Below, one piece after another: positions 34,196-43,331 of a DNA stretch of 54,008 nucleotides (positions are counted from its first letter, which is position 1; each line of letters opens with the position of its first letter). The stretch covers positions 1 through 54,008 of the forward strand of contig JAPEKQ010000018.1 in assembly GCA_029990205.1 (NCBI GenBank), given 5' to 3'. The position numbers and the translations under genes are program-made. The notes under the pieces were generated by a model, which did no database searches, had not been told where the DNA came from, and saw only the letters and a program-made list of their open reading frames with translations. This DNA comes from a bacterium (GTDB lineage Bacteria > Joyebacterota > Joyebacteria > Joyebacterales > Joyebacteraceae).

Positions 34196-35521
34196 CTACA
34201 AGAATATATACCGCAGCACGAAGAGCCCGGCAAGGACGTAGACCAGCCAGTGCACGTCACGACCGCGCCCGGACAGGAGCTTGAGCAGCGGATAGCTGGT
34301 GAAACCGATGGCCAGACCGTGAGAGATGCTGTAGGTGAACGGCATCACGATGAGCGTGAGAAACGCCGGAATCGCCTCCGAGAAGTCGTCCCAGTCGATC
34401 CTGGCCACGCTCTTCATCATCAGGCAGCCCACGATGATGAGCGTGGGTGCCGTGATCGGATGGAGGAGCACGCCGCCCGGACCGGGGATCCCGACGCCGA
34501 ACATCTCGGCCACCGGCGAGAAGAACAGCGCGACCAGGAACAGCGCCGCGGTCACGACATTGGCGAGACCCGTCCGAGCACCCGCGCTCACGCCCGCGAT
34601 GCTCTCGATGAAACTGGTCGTCGTGGACGTTCCAACGACGGCGCCCGCCATCGTCGCGACCGAATCCGACAGCAGCGCCTGCGTCGCGCGCGGGAGCTTC
34701 CCGTCTCTCATGTACCCCGCCTGCGTCCCAACGCCGACGAGCGTCCCGACCGTATCGAACATGTCGAAGAACAGCAGCACGAAGATAGGCGCGATGTACT
34801 CGACACGGAGCGCCGCGAGCGGCCGCATCTTGAGGAAGGTCGGCGACATATCGGGCATGGCGACCAGACCTGTGAACTCGGTGATGCCGGCGATAATGCC
34901 GACGACGCCCGTGGCGAGGATGCCCCAGAAGAGACCACCCCGCACTCGCGCGGCCATCAGCCCACCGGTGATGACCAGTCCGAGGAGCGCGACGAGCGTC
35001 GGCGGGTTCCCCAGGTCGCCAAGCGTGACGAAGGTTGCCGGGTCCGCCTTGACGATCCCGCCGTCGTGCATCCCGATGAACGCGATGAAGAGTCCGATTC
35101 CACCCGCCGTTGCGAGCTTGAGGGTCATAGGTATGGCCGTGAGGATCATCTCGCGAACGCGCACGACCGCGAGGATCGTGAAGACAACTCCGGAGATGAA
35201 GACGATGCCGAGGGCGATCTCCCACGGGACCCCCATCTTGCCGCAGATGATGAAGCTGAAGTACGCGTTGAGCCCCATGCCCGGCGCGAGCGCGATCGGA
35301 TACCTCGCGAGGAACCCCATGAGCAGCGTTCCCAGGGCCGCGGCCACGCATGTCGCCGCCATCACCGCGCGGAAGTCCATCCCGGCGCCGGTCGGCGCAG
35401 ACAGCATGCCCGGGTTCACGAAGATGATGTACGCCATCGCCATGAAGGTCGTGGCGCCGCCGATCACCTCGGCGCGAACCGTCGTCTTGTTCTCCGAGAG
35501 TCTGAAAAGCCGCTCGAGCAT
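34196..35521 (-). CDS. AzgA-type purine permease (NCS2 family)
   Basis: A 441-residue inner-membrane transporter with about 12-13 hydrophobic segments. It starts TTVRAEVIGGATTFMAMAYI, has ALAPGMGLNAYF and FVLLFFDMFDTVGTLVGVG, and TSTTTSFIESIAGVSAGART, all hallmarks of the AzgA/GhxP hypoxanthine-guanine-adenine subgroup. It takes up purine bases with protons. It has its own strong promoter, and no purine riboswitch was found in the short leader. Confidence 0.94.
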   Translation of the reverse strand: MLERLFRLSENKTTVRAEVIGGATTFMAMAYIIFVNPGMLSAPTGAGMDFRAVMAATCVAAALGTLLMGFLARYPIALAPGMGLNAYFSFIICGKMGVPWEIALGIVFISGVVFTILAVVRVREMILTAIPMTLKLATAGGIGLFIAFIGMHDGGIVKADPATFVTLGDLGNPPTLVALLGLVITGGLMAARVRGGLFWGILATGVVGIIAGITEFTGLVAMPDMSPTFLKMRPLAALRVEYIAPIFVLLFFDMFDTVGTLVGVGTQAGYMRDGKLPRATQALLSDSVATMAGAVVGTSTTTSFIESIAGVSAGARTGLANVVTAALFLVALFFSPVAEMFGVGIPGPGGVLLHPITAPTLIIVGCLMMKSVARIDWDDFSEAIPAFLTLIVMPFTYSISHGLAIGFTSYPLLKLLSGRGRDVHWLVYVLAGLFVLRYIFL

Positions 35522-35597
35522 GCGCGCCTCCTCTTCCCACGTGCACGGAGGTCATCCCCGCGCGTCCGGCGGTCGCCTCAGTTGGCCATCGGAGCGC

Positions 35598-35626
35598 AGT
35601 ATAGGACCGCCCCACGGAGCCTACAA
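35598..35626 (-). promoter_or_regulatory. Promoter of the purine permease gene
   Basis: Minus-strand TTGTAG (35621-35626), 17-bp spacer, TATACT (35598-35603), about 75 nt before the start codon. Confidence 0.65.
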
Positions 35627-35630
35627 GGGG

Positions 35631-35664
35631 GAAGCGGGCGATCCCTTTCGGGACCGCCCGCTTC
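35631..35664 (-). terminator. Hairpin after the ZraP-like gene
   Basis: GAAGCGGGCG-ATCCC / GGGAC-CGCCCGCTTC, loop TTTC. It lies about 155 nt past the ZraP-like stop, just before the permease promoter. The T tract is poor (CTTCCCCCTT). Confidence 0.5.
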
Positions 35665-35819
35665 GGGGGGACGGACCGGTTGTCGGTTGAGCCGCGCGGC
35701 GACTCTGGGTTAATGCTGCTTCCGGTCCGTGCCGGAACAACGTGGAGAGAGAGTGGTACTCGTACTACTGGTGCCAGAAACGCTGGTTTGCGTCAGCGTG
35801 TTGCCCCTGTGCTTGTGTC

Positions 35820-36500
35820 CTACTCCTCTTCCTCGACCTCGAGGATGATCTCATCGCCGTCGACGATCTTCTTGACGATGATGCGACGCTCGCCGTCCTC
35901 GCCACCGTGCCGCTTGAGAATCTCGACGAGTTCACCATCGTCACCGCGGAACATCCTGGCGCCGGGCGTACCCTGCGGGCCACAGCTCATCTTGCCGCCG
36001 CGTCCCATCTGGCCGCAGTCCGCACCGCCGCGCATGCCGCCGCGCATGGCGGCGCGACCACCTCGGTCACCGTGGCCGCCGCGAGCGAGCTTCCCGGCGA
36101 TGCTTCTGTCAAAGAGCACGCGCTGGTCATCGTCGAGAATCTCGCGGACGGCGCGGTGCTGCTTGAGCCTCAACTTCATCATCTGAGCCTGGAGTTCCGT
36201 CACTTCGTCGATCATTTGCTCGAGCTTGCCGAAGTCCGGGCTGTCGGCCTCTGCGAGTTCCTGCATTTCAAGGTGGAGGACCTTCATTTCATTCTGGAGT
36301 CCGACGCGCTCATCTTCGAAGCTCTCGCGGATCTCCTTCATCTCTTCCTTCTGCTCGGTCGTGAAGCTCGGACGCATGCCTCTGCAGTCGTCCGCCGCCT
36401 GGCCGCGGCGATCGCCGAGTCCGGCCAGTGCCGCGGTGGTCAGAAGCGCAAGTGTCGCAACCGCGACGACCGCTGCTGTGGTGATGGTCTTCCTGCTCAT
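35820..36500 (-). CDS. ZraP/CpxP/Spy-like periplasmic protein
   Basis: A 226-residue exported protein: signal peptide ending TTAALAGLG, then a helical domain of the Spy/CpxP/ZraP type (FTTEQKEEMKEIRESFEDER, EMKVLHLEMQELAEADSPDF) with the spaced Gln/Glu/Leu pattern of metal-linked periplasmic chaperones. The C-terminal third has a Gly/Met/Cys/His segment (about 140-185, for example GGMRGGADCGQMGRGGKMSC) that could bind metal, and a very acidic end. It lies downstream of a ZraSR-like pair and behind a sigma-54 promoter, as zraP is in E. coli. GAAGGAG precedes the ATG. Confidence 0.8.
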   Translation of the reverse strand: MSRKTITTAAVVAVATLALLTTAALAGLGDRRGQAADDCRGMRPSFTTEQKEEMKEIRESFEDERVGLQNEMKVLHLEMQELAEADSPDFGKLEQMIDEVTELQAQMMKLRLKQHRAVREILDDDQRVLFDRSIAGKLARGGHGDRGGRAAMRGGMRGGADCGQMGRGGKMSCGPQGTPGARMFRGDDGELVEILKRHGGEDGERRIIVKKIVDGDEIILEVEEEE

Positions 36501-36676
36501 CGTTCTCTCCTTCCGAGGTCCGGGTCATTGCCCGGTCTGATACTCGCCAGAGTGTCTGCTGCCTGTTCCTCTTGTTTCGATGCGAATCCTTCTTCCGGTT
36601 TCTGTCCGTCCGGCCAGCGCGGGCCGCTGCCTGGGAGTTAGCGGGGAGCGCCGGCCGGCGGACTAGCCCCTTACAA

Positions 36677-36692
36677 AGCAACCGAGGTGCCA
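36677..36692 (-). promoter_or_regulatory. Sigma-54 promoter for the ZraP-like gene
   Basis: Minus-strand TGGCACCTCGGTTGCT, compared with the consensus TGGCACR-N4-TTGCW: GG and GC are exactly 10 bp apart and only the R position differs. The predicted start is near 36666, giving a leader of about 165 nt. The rest of the 36501-36874 gap holds no gene. Confidence 0.72.
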
Positions 36693-36833
36693 GCTCGGAC
36701 CGACAGCGTGCCAAACGGAGCGGAATTCTCTAACAGGCCCTTAAACTGGGGCTTTCTCGCGCAGCCACGGCCGCCGCGGGAGCGTCCGGACGGTCGGATG
36801 AGGGCTCCCGGACGGGTAAGAGTTGCCCAATCG

Positions 36834-36875
36834 GGGGTGAAAGACCTGCCCAGGTGCGCAGGTTCTTCGCACCCC
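36834..36875 (-). terminator. Stem-loop after the ZraR-like gene
   Basis: GGGGTG ... ACCTGC / GCAGGT ... CACCCC, an interrupted stem of about 14 bp starting at the stop codon. It has no T tract, so it may be a weak terminator or an mRNA-stability element that separates the regulators from the ZraP-like gene. Confidence 0.4.
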
Positions 36876-38215
36876 TACGACTCGATCTTGTATTCCTTGA
36901 TCTTGTTCTGGAGTGTGCGGCGGGAGATGCCGAGGATCTTCGCAGCGTGGGTGCGGTTGCCGCCGGTCTGGGCAAGCGTCTTGATGATGATGTCCCGCTC
37001 CATCTCACGGATGGTCGTTCCGGTGGTCTCGCCCTCCTCGTCCGATGCGTCGGCGGGGCGGAGCTTCGCGGGAAGGTGCTCGGGGAAGATCGTCTCCCCG
37101 CGTGAGAGCACGACGGCGCGATGGATAGCGTTCTCGAGCTCGCGGACGTTGCCCGGCCAGTCGTGGTTCATCACCAGGTGCATGGTCTTCGGAGACATCT
37201 TCTTGGGCTTCGAGCCGCGCTCGGCGCGCAACTTGAGGAAGTGATCGACCAGCAGAGGGATGTCCTCCTTGCGGTCGCGCAGCGGCGGAATCTCGATGGT
37301 GACAACGTTGAGACGGAAGAACAGGTCCTCGCGGAAGCCGCCCTCGGCGACCGCGGCCTCGAGGTCCCGGTTCGTTGCGGCGACCACGCGGACATCGACC
37401 GTGATCTCGACCGAACCACCGACGCGATTGAACGTGCGGTCCTGGAGGAACCTCAGGAGCTTCGCCTGAAGCTGCGGCGACATGTCACCGATCTCATCCA
37501 GGAAGATCGTGCCGCTCGCCGCGAGTTCGAACCTCCCCCGCTTCTGGCGACCGGCGCCGGTGAAGGCGCCCTTCTCGTGACCGAAGAGCTCGCTCTCGAG
37601 CAGTCCCTCGGGGATGGCCGAGCAGTTGACGGCGACGAACGGCTTCCTCACACGCGGACTCGCCCGGTGCACCTCGTGCGCAACGAGCTCCTTGCCGGTC
37701 CCGCTCTCACCAAGCACGAGCACGGTCGCGTCGCTGTCGGCCACTTGACGCGCCATCTCGACGACATCACGGATCGCGGCGCTCGCGCCGATGATCTCGG
37801 ACGACGGCTCGTAGTGCGCTTCCTCCTCATTCGGCTCAGGCGAAGACTCGCCGACGAACCGCGCGATGACCTTACGGACCTCCTCGATGTCGATCGGCTT
37901 GGTGACGTAGTCGAACGCTCCGAGCTTCATGGCGCGAACGGCTGTCTCGACCGACGCGTAGGCCGTCATCATAATGACGCCGGTGTCCGGGCTGATCGCC
38001 TTCATGCGCTCGAGCGCGGAGACACCATCGAGGTGCGGCATCCGGATATCCATCACAACCAGGTCGTGGAACCCTGCTTCGAGCGCGTCGACGCCCTTCG
38101 CGCCGTCCGCGGCGGTCTCGATCGTATGCCCGTCGCTCTCGAGCACCGCTTTGAGGAGTTCGCGAACACTCGACTGGTCATCGACGATGAGGATCCTGAG
38201 ACCGCCCGATTCCAT
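36875..38215 (-). CDS. NtrC/ZraR-type sigma-54 response regulator
   Basis: A 446-residue regulator: receiver domain (1-122) with phospho-acceptor Asp56 in VVMDIRMP and Lys in VTKPID; AAA+ domain (about 140-375) with Walker A GESGTGKE (169-176), the sigma-54 contact loop GAFTGA (216-221) and Walker [13 protein letters not shown]-terminal Fis helix-turn-helix ([20 protein letters not shown]). It activates sigma-54 promoters after phosphorylation by the kinase encoded just upstream, whose TAA overlaps this ATG (TAATG). The sigma-54 promoter before the next gene is a probable target. Confidence 0.95.
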   Translation of the reverse strand: MESGGLRILIVDDQSSVRELLKAVLESDGHTIETAADGAKGVDALEAGFHDLVVMDIRMPHLDGVSALERMKAISPDTGVIMMTAYASVETAVRAMKLGAFDYVTKPIDIEEVRKVIARFVGESSPEPNEEEAHYEPSSEIIGASAAIRDVVEMARQVADSDATVLVLGESGTGKELVAHEVHRASPRVRKPFVAVNCSAIPEGLLESELFGHEKGAFTGAGRQKRGRFELAASGTIFLDEIGDMSPQLQAKLLRFLQDRTFNRVGGSVEITVDVRVVAATNRDLEAAVAEGGFREDLFFRLNVVTIEIPPLRDRKEDIPLLVDHFLKLRAERGSKPKKMSPKTMHLVMNHDWPGNVRELENAIHRAVVLSRGETIFPEHLPAKLRPADASDEEGETTGTTIREMERDIIIKTLAQTGGNRTHAAKILGISRRTLQNKIKEYKIES

Positions 38216-40083
38216 TACCGCTCCTCCGATCCGACATCATCCGGCACGGTCCCGACCACCGGGAAGCTGATCGTGAAGGTCGTTCCCTCACCGGGCGCGC
38301 TCTTCACGGCAAGGCGGCCGTGGTTCTGGTCGATCAGACGCGAGACGATCGTGAGTCCGAGTCCCGTCCCCTCCGGCTTCGTCGTGTAGAACGGTTCGAA
38401 GAGCTTCTCGAGCTCCTCATTGCTCATCCCGACGCCGGTGTCGGCCACCTCCACGGCGACCTGCGACTGCTCATCGCCGCGCAGCGACGTACGAATCGTC
38501 AACCGACCGCCGTCGCGCATCGCCTCGATACCGTTGAGCAGGACGTTGAGGAGCACCTGCCTCAGCTGGTCTCCATCCACCATCACCGCGGGAAGCCTCT
38601 CGCTCAGGTCGCGGACGGTCTCGACGTTTCGGAACGCCGCGTCCTCGGTCACGAGCGACAGCGCGTCCTCGACGATGGCATTGATGTCGCTCTCCTTGAG
38701 CTCGGCCGTGACCGGCTTCGCAAAGTCGAGAAGCTCCTGAACGACCCGGTCGAGCCGCTCGACCTCCTCGATCATGATGTTCGAGTAGCGTTCCTCCTCC
38801 GAACCGGGGTTGAACTTGCTCCGGAGGAACTGCGCGAACCCCTTGAGCGAACTCAGGGGGTTCCTCACTTCATGCGCTACGCCAGCCGCGAGCCGTCCGA
38901 GCGCGGCGAGGTGCCGCTCGCGTTCGACCTCATCCTTGAGCGCCTCGATCTCACGCAGGTCCTGGAACAGCAGCACGGCGCCGCTGCGCTCTCCAGCCTC
39001 GTCCCGGAGTGGCGACGCGCTGACCTCGACGGGAACGCGCCCGTCGCCCGTCTCGATCCCTATCTCGGTCTCCACCGGTCGGGAAGCTCCGGAGAGAACC
39101 GACTCGATCTCGCTACGTGCCCCGCCCTCTTCGAATCGGACGACACTCTCGATGGGTTCGCCACGCACGCTCCGTTCACCGAGGCCGAACAGCGCCCGGG
39201 CGCGTGAGTTCACGCGGACGACGTGGGAGTCCGGGTCCACCGAGACCAATCCGCTCGCCATACTCTCAATGACGTTGTCCGTGTAGGACTCCATGTTTGC
39301 GAGTGCTGTCTGTGTGGAGCGGTACGACGTCGAGACGAAGAGGAAGTAGATGGCGGCCGCGCCGATAGCCAGGAGGGCGCCTGCGAGAACGAGCGCTCTG
39401 TCGCGCGACGCGAGATAGACGCTCTCCAGTTCGCTCGGATCGAGCGCGACGACCGCGTAGATGGACAGCTCGCTGGTCTCCTCGACCGGATCTCCGAGGA
39501 GTCCGGCGAGACGCTCGGCCACCAGGGCCGGAGCGCATCTGACCGGTGGCAGCAGCCGCCGGCGCCCGCGCGCTTGCGGAGCGGGGTTGCAGATATTCGC
39601 GGGAGTCGCGTCGATCCTCGCAACGTACTCCTCGACACCGACGAAGCCCTGCTCGGAGATCTCCACCATCCTCCTGCGGCGGTCGATGTGCGGGCGTTGC
39701 TCGGGAGCCATCGGCGTCTCCCACTCACCGAGCTGCGTTCCGACGAGCGCGGGGTCGCTGTGAACGACGATGCGCCCCTCCTCCGTGACGAGCGCCATGT
39801 AGGTGAGGTTCTCCCGGTTCGCGATCTCCTGCGCGAAGAACTGCAACCGGTCGGGGCTCCAGATCGGTGAGACGAGCTCCGTGCGCATGTCGAACCGCAG
39901 GAAGGTGAGCATGCTCATCGCCTTGCGGTCCAGCACGTCGAGCACGTGCGCCCGGCCTCGGTCCACGTCCCGCAGTGTCATGATGACGAGAACGGCCGCG
40001 AGGACGCAGATCGCCACCACGGCGTAGGTGATCGGCAGGTAGGCCCCGCGACTGGTTCGCGCCTTTCGGCTGTTCGGACTCAT
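38215..40083 (-). CDS. ZraS/NtrB-type membrane sensor histidine kinase
   Basis: A 622-residue kinase: membrane helix at about 17-37, a periplasmic sensor of about 200 residues (YMALVTEEGRIVVHSDPALVG is cache/PAS-like), a second helix (LVLAGALLAIGAAAIYFLFV), a PAS domain (ESMASGLVSVDPDSHVVRVN), the phospho-acceptor region AAGVAHEVRNPLSSLKGFA and an ATPase domain (VEVADTGVGMSNEELEKLF, GTGLGLTIVSRL). The HEVRNPLSS and DFAKPV text is close to ZraS/AtoS kinases. A short Cys pair (NICNPAP, PVRCAPA) in the sensor could bind metal. ATG 40083 was chosen over an upstream TTG; the transcript may be leaderless. Confidence 0.92.
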   Translation of the reverse strand: MSPNSRKARTSRGAYLPITYAVVAICVLAAVLVIMTLRDVDRGRAHVLDVLDRKAMSMLTFLRFDMRTELVSPIWSPDRLQFFAQEIANRENLTYMALVTEEGRIVVHSDPALVGTQLGEWETPMAPEQRPHIDRRRRMVEISEQGFVGVEEYVARIDATPANICNPAPQARGRRRLLPPVRCAPALVAERLAGLLGDPVEETSELSIYAVVALDPSELESVYLASRDRALVLAGALLAIGAAAIYFLFVSTSYRSTQTALANMESYTDNVIESMASGLVSVDPDSHVVRVNSRARALFGLGERSVRGEPIESVVRFEEGGARSEIESVLSGASRPVETEIGIETGDGRVPVEVSASPLRDEAGERSGAVLLFQDLREIEALKDEVERERHLAALGRLAAGVAHEVRNPLSSLKGFAQFLRSKFNPGSEEERYSNIMIEEVERLDRVVQELLDFAKPVTAELKESDINAIVEDALSLVTEDAAFRNVETVRDLSERLPAVMVDGDQLRQVLLNVLLNGIEAMRDGGRLTIRTSLRGDEQSQVAVEVADTGVGMSNEELEKLFEPFYTTKPEGTGLGLTIVSRLIDQNHGRLAVKSAPGEGTTFTISFPVVGTVPDDVGSEER

Positions 40084-40090
40084 GATGTCA

Positions 40091-40119
40091 ATTAGACACC
40101 ACGCGCGCGGGTCGGGCAA
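40091..40119 (-). promoter_or_regulatory. Possible leaderless promoter for the kinase gene
   Basis: Minus-strand TTGCCC (40114-40119), 17 bp, TCTAAT (40091-40096). The -10 box ends 7 nt before the ATG, and no ribosome site precedes the ATG, which fits a leaderless mRNA. Confidence 0.4.
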
Positions 40120-40132
40120 GTGCTAACGAGGT

Positions 40133-40960
40133 TCAGTAGCGGGCGAGCGTGCCGGCCCGGCGCGCGCATCTGATCCCCCACCGGAGGACCAGGGCGCCCG
40201 AAACGACGGCAGCGGAAGCGAAGAGCGCGAGCGCGGGGAGCGCCTCGGGAGGAGGCGCGGACCCGCTCACCGCGGCCCGGACGACGGCGAGCGCATGCGT
40301 CGTCGGCAGAACGCGAGCGACAGACCCCACCCAGGAAGGGAGGAGAAACTGCGGGAAGCAGACGCCGCCGAGCGCGCCTGAGAGTATACCGAACGCCCAG
40401 GCGATCGGCTCACCCTCCTTGAAGATCACGACGACGCCGGCGGAAGCCAGACCCAACCCCGCCATGCCGAGCGCATAGAGCCCGGCGGCGGCGAGCGCCA
40501 GTGGCGGCGGCCCGCTCAGACGCGCGAGGACGACGGCTCCGAGGCCAAGCCCCGCGTACGCGGCGGCCTGGAGCGCCAGCTCTGAACCGCCGGCCAGTGA
40601 GATGACGGCGGTCGGGCTCCGACCCGACGCGACCAGCTGTTCGAGCGTTCCTTGAAGCTGCTCACGGCGGACGACCCGACGGAAGACGCCGAGAGCCGAC
40701 ATGCCGAACCCGTGGACAAGCGCCCCGGTCAGCGCGAACGATGTGTACGGCATCCCGACCCGCTCCTCGAACCCCGGGCCCGCCAGTGCCACGACGCGGC
40801 CGATGAGCACGAGCATCACCACGGACACGGCAGCCGAGAGAACCGCAAGCGCGAGCTTCGTTCGGTAGCTTGCGTGGTGCGCGACCGACCTGGTCAGGAA
40901 CGCGGCAGGAAGCTCGAGCCACCCGAGTCCCGGCGCGAGTACGTCAGCACGTCGCCCCAC
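40133..40960 (-). CDS. ABC-2 type transporter permease
   Basis: A 275-residue membrane protein with about six hydrophobic segments (for example KLALAVLSAAVSVVMLVLIGRVVAL, ALGMAGLGLASAGVVVIF, SAAVVSGALVLRWGI) and the ABC-2 permease pattern, including RREQLQGTLEQLVASGRSP, the cytoplasmic coupling loop. It pairs with the ATPase encoded just upstream; the GTG start has GGAGGAGG in front and overlaps the ATPase gene by 67 bp. Together they probably export a small substrate, in this context the modified peptide or lipid-linked product. It is the last gene of the putative peptide operon. Confidence 0.88.
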   Translation of the reverse strand: MGRRADVLAPGLGWLELPAAFLTRSVAHHASYRTKLALAVLSAAVSVVMLVLIGRVVALAGPGFEERVGMPYTSFALTGALVHGFGMSALGVFRRVVRREQLQGTLEQLVASGRSPTAVISLAGGSELALQAAAYAGLGLGAVVLARLSGPPPLALAAAGLYALGMAGLGLASAGVVVIFKEGEPIAWAFGILSGALGGVCFPQFLLPSWVGSVARVLPTTHALAVVRAAVSGSAPPPEALPALALFASAAVVSGALVLRWGIRCARRAGTLARY

Positions 40961-41553
40961 TCACTCCCCTCCTCCACGCTGTGTCCGCTCATGAGGATAC
41001 CCGTACCCAGCGACATCCTCGACTCGAGTGCGGCGTGCGCACGGACCCGCCCGAACGCATCGACGCCGCTCAGCGGCTCGTCGAGAACGAGCAGCTCCGG
41101 TTCCGCGATCAGGGCTCTCGCAAGCCCGAGCAGTGACCGTGCTCCCCGGGAGAGTTCGGCGACGACGGCGTCGAGGCGCCTCTCCACCCCCAGCTCCGCG
41201 GCGACCCCGGCGACCACCGCCCGCGACCGCCGGACCGACACACCGGCGACGTGCGCGAAGAACTCCAGATTGCGCCTGGCGCTCAACCGAAGATAGAACG
41301 ACCGCTCCGTCCCGAACGCAACACCCGGCCGTCGGGCGAACGGGGTCACGCACCCCGACGATGGTTCGAGGAGTCCAGCCGCGATGCGAAGTGCCGTGCT
41401 CTTGCCGCAGCCGTTCGGACCGACGAGCACGACGCACGAGCCCGCCGCGATGCGCATGTCCATCGAGTCGAGAACGACCCGGCGCCGCTCCCCGCGCCCG
41501 AACACCCGTGAGACGCCGCTGAACTCCAGGACCGCAGCATGTCTCTCCGACAT
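40894..41553 (-). CDS. ABC transporter ATP-binding protein
   Basis: A 219-residue ATPase with Walker A GPNGCGKST, a modified signature LSRGARSLLGLARAL (LSGGQ is replaced by LSRGA), Walker B ELLVLDEPLSGVD and H-loop His in SGHSVEEGS. It is a single-domain ATPase for the permease encoded next. ATG 41553 is chosen (GGAG 8 nt upstream); ATG 41559, overlapping the propeller stop as TGATG, is an alternative. The last 20 residues are coded within the overlap with the permease gene and are not typical for the family. Confidence 0.9.
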   Translation of the reverse strand: MSERHAAVLEFSGVSRVFGRGERRRVVLDSMDMRIAAGSCVVLVGPNGCGKSTALRIAAGLLEPSSGCVTPFARRPGVAFGTERSFYLRLSARRNLEFFAHVAGVSVRRSRAVVAGVAAELGVERRLDAVVAELSRGARSLLGLARALIAEPELLVLDEPLSGVDAFGRVRAHAALESRMSLGTGILMSGHSVEEGSEWGDVLTYSRRDSGGSSFLPRS

Positions 41554-41558
41554 CGGCA

Positions 41559-43073
41559 TCACTCCGGAACGGTCACAGGGGGCGCGGCCGTCGCGTGTGG
41601 CTCGGCGGTCACGGGCGGCGCGGCAGCCACGGGCGGCTCGGCAACCACAGGCGGCTCGGCAACCACAGGGCGCGCGTCTCGCGGCACGGCGACCCTCCAC
41701 GCCTCGAGACGCCCGGCCGGTCCGTCCGCCACCACGACCGCTACAGCATCATCACTCCAGTCGAGTACGGCCGCCGTCGTGACGGACGCGCGCGGGAGCG
41801 CTGCGAGCTCTCTGCCCGTCGTTGTCTCGAGCACGTGGACGCACTCCTCACTCCAGAGCACGAGCCGCCGCGCCTCCGCCGGATCCGGGACCGGACGGTC
41901 GTAGACATCCTTCCCCGGCCGGAAACGCCAGAGCCTCTCGCCACCGCGCGGGCTGAAGGCGTAGACGAACCCGTCACTGCAGCCGAAGACGAGGTCGGCT
42001 CCCACCACACCATCGAGCTCCACCGCGAGCATCTCACCGATCGGCTCGCCCGTGCTCGCAAGCGCGTTGCGGATGAACGCGGACAGGCGGCCCGCGAGGT
42101 GTTTCTCGTGCGACTCCGCGCCGAACTGCGTTCGCACGAGCTCCTCGCCGAGTTCACCATCGAGCACGACGACATCGCCGGCGAAGCATCCGACGGCGAC
42201 GTCCGGGACGCCATCACCCGTCACGTCCGCCACGACCGGGTCGGCGCTCGCCACACCGATGGGTTTGAAGCGGCTCTTTTCACCAAGGATGGCGCGCCAT
42301 CGCTCGTCTCCCGCCCGGGCGCGACAGACCACCTCGTTCATCCGCTCGATGACGATAAGTTCGTCCGTGCCGTCTCCGTCCGTGTCGCCGAACACGGGCC
42401 GCGAGAACCCGTCGTCGAAGGTCTTGTCGTGATCGACGAGCGCTCGCGCCCATGTTCGGACAACCCCCGACACAGCCGAACCGGAGCCCGGACGGCGCTC
42501 GAACACCACGAGACTGTCCGCAAACCCGGACTTCGGACGACCGGCACACACGCACGCGCGCCCTCCACCGACGGCCGCCGACCGGAAGACCCCGGGCAGG
42601 CGGACCGCCGCGCTCGCCGGACCCTCCCGGCTCACGAACATCAACGCGCTCTCAGCCGCCATGACGCACTCACCGTCCCCGGCTGTGCCGGCGAACACCT
42701 GTCCCCCCTCGGCGCCGCCCGGCAGGCGACGCCACAAGAGCTCACCTGATCTCGCGTCCCTCAGTTCGACCCGCGGCCCCGTGGTCCGGCTCACCACGGC
42801 GACGAGCACACCCGCCGAACCCCCTCCGCCCCCAGGCGTGGAATCGGTCGGACTCGGACCGACCGCCTCGAGTTCGATCGAGAAGATGTCCGGCGCCGCG
42901 ATGTCGGCGCTCCAGAGCAGCTCGTGCTCCATGGCTGGCTCCGCGAGGGCTGGCTCCGCGACCGGCGTGACGCCGCCGTCACTCGCGGGCGCGTCGCTCG
43001 CGCCCCCCACCGTCGTGTGCCCGGCGACAAGCAGCGCCGCCGCGCACACGACCATCCTCCTAGTAGTCAACAA
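41559..43073 (-). CDS. Secreted PQQ/FG-GAP-like beta-propeller protein
   Basis: A protein of about 504 residues with a signal peptide (TTRRMVVCAAALLVAG) and a beta-propeller body: PQQ-enzyme-type repeats (VELRDARSGELLWRRL, GFVYAFSPRGGERLWRFRPG) and calcium-binding FG-GAP loops (FGDTDGDGTDELIV, ADVTGDGVPDVAVG). The C-terminal 45 residues are repeats of Pro-Val-Ala-Glu type (VVAEPPVVAEPPVAAAPPV). The start is uncertain: TTG 43073 or 43070 gives a charged n-region and overlaps the second peptide gene; GTG 43049 has AGGAGG in front. It may be a partner or carrier of the peptides, by analogy with propeller subunits of quinoproteins. Confidence 0.8.
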   Translation of the reverse strand: MLTTRRMVVCAAALLVAGHTTVGGASDAPASDGGVTPVAEPALAEPAMEHELLWSADIAAPDIFSIELEAVGPSPTDSTPGGGGGSAGVLVAVVSRTTGPRVELRDARSGELLWRRLPGGAEGGQVFAGTAGDGECVMAAESALMFVSREGPASAAVRLPGVFRSAAVGGGRACVCAGRPKSGFADSLVVFERRPGSGSAVSGVVRTWARALVDHDKTFDDGFSRPVFGDTDGDGTDELIVIERMNEVVCRARAGDERWRAILGEKSRFKPIGVASADPVVADVTGDGVPDVAVGCFAGDVVVLDGELGEELVRTQFGAESHEKHLAGRLSAFIRNALASTGEPIGEMLAVELDGVVGADLVFGCSDGFVYAFSPRGGERLWRFRPGKDVYDRPVPDPAEARRLVLWSEECVHVLETTTGRELAALPRASVTTAAVLDWSDDAVAVVVADGPAGRLEAWRVAVPRDARPVVAEPPVVAEPPVAAAPPVTAEPHATAAPPVTVPE

Positions 43074-43227
43074 GGCAGACGTCCCTCGTGTTGCAGTCGC
43101 CGATGTCGAAGCCGCACTGGTCGACCGACCCGCAGCTGCCCCAGTCGATGAAGATGTAGCAGAGAAGCGACGCGGGCGTCGCGTTCGCCGTCTCGGTCGT
43201 TCCGTTCGCCACTCGAAGATGCTTCAT
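43060..43227 (-). CDS. Putative RiPP precursor peptide B
   Basis: A 55-residue peptide, MKHLRVANGTTETANAT then a Cys/Asp-rich core from about 21 on with five cysteines (23, 32, 38, 45, 51). Core elements are LCYIFIDWGSC, DQCGFDIG and TRDVCLVDY. The leader KHLRVANGxxE matches THLRLANGxxE of peptide A, and the cores align (C-x(2-4)-D-[YW]-xx-C, FD[IL]G, RD-x-C-[IL][IV]D). GGAGGG lies 6 nt before the ATG. It lies between peptide A and the propeller gene, which it overlaps. No other family is recognised, and the short length means coding status rests on the similarity to peptide A and the context. Confidence 0.8.
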   Translation of the reverse strand: MKHLRVANGTTETANATPASLLCYIFIDWGSCGSVDQCGFDIGDCNTRDVCLVDY

Positions 43228-43331
43228 TCGGTTCCCTCCAGCGCCAACCGGCGCATCAAGTCGCCCCCATCCGCTCCGCGTCGCGCCATACGACGCGTGT
43301 CTGCCCCCGATCGCCCCGCTTCGAGCGCGCT

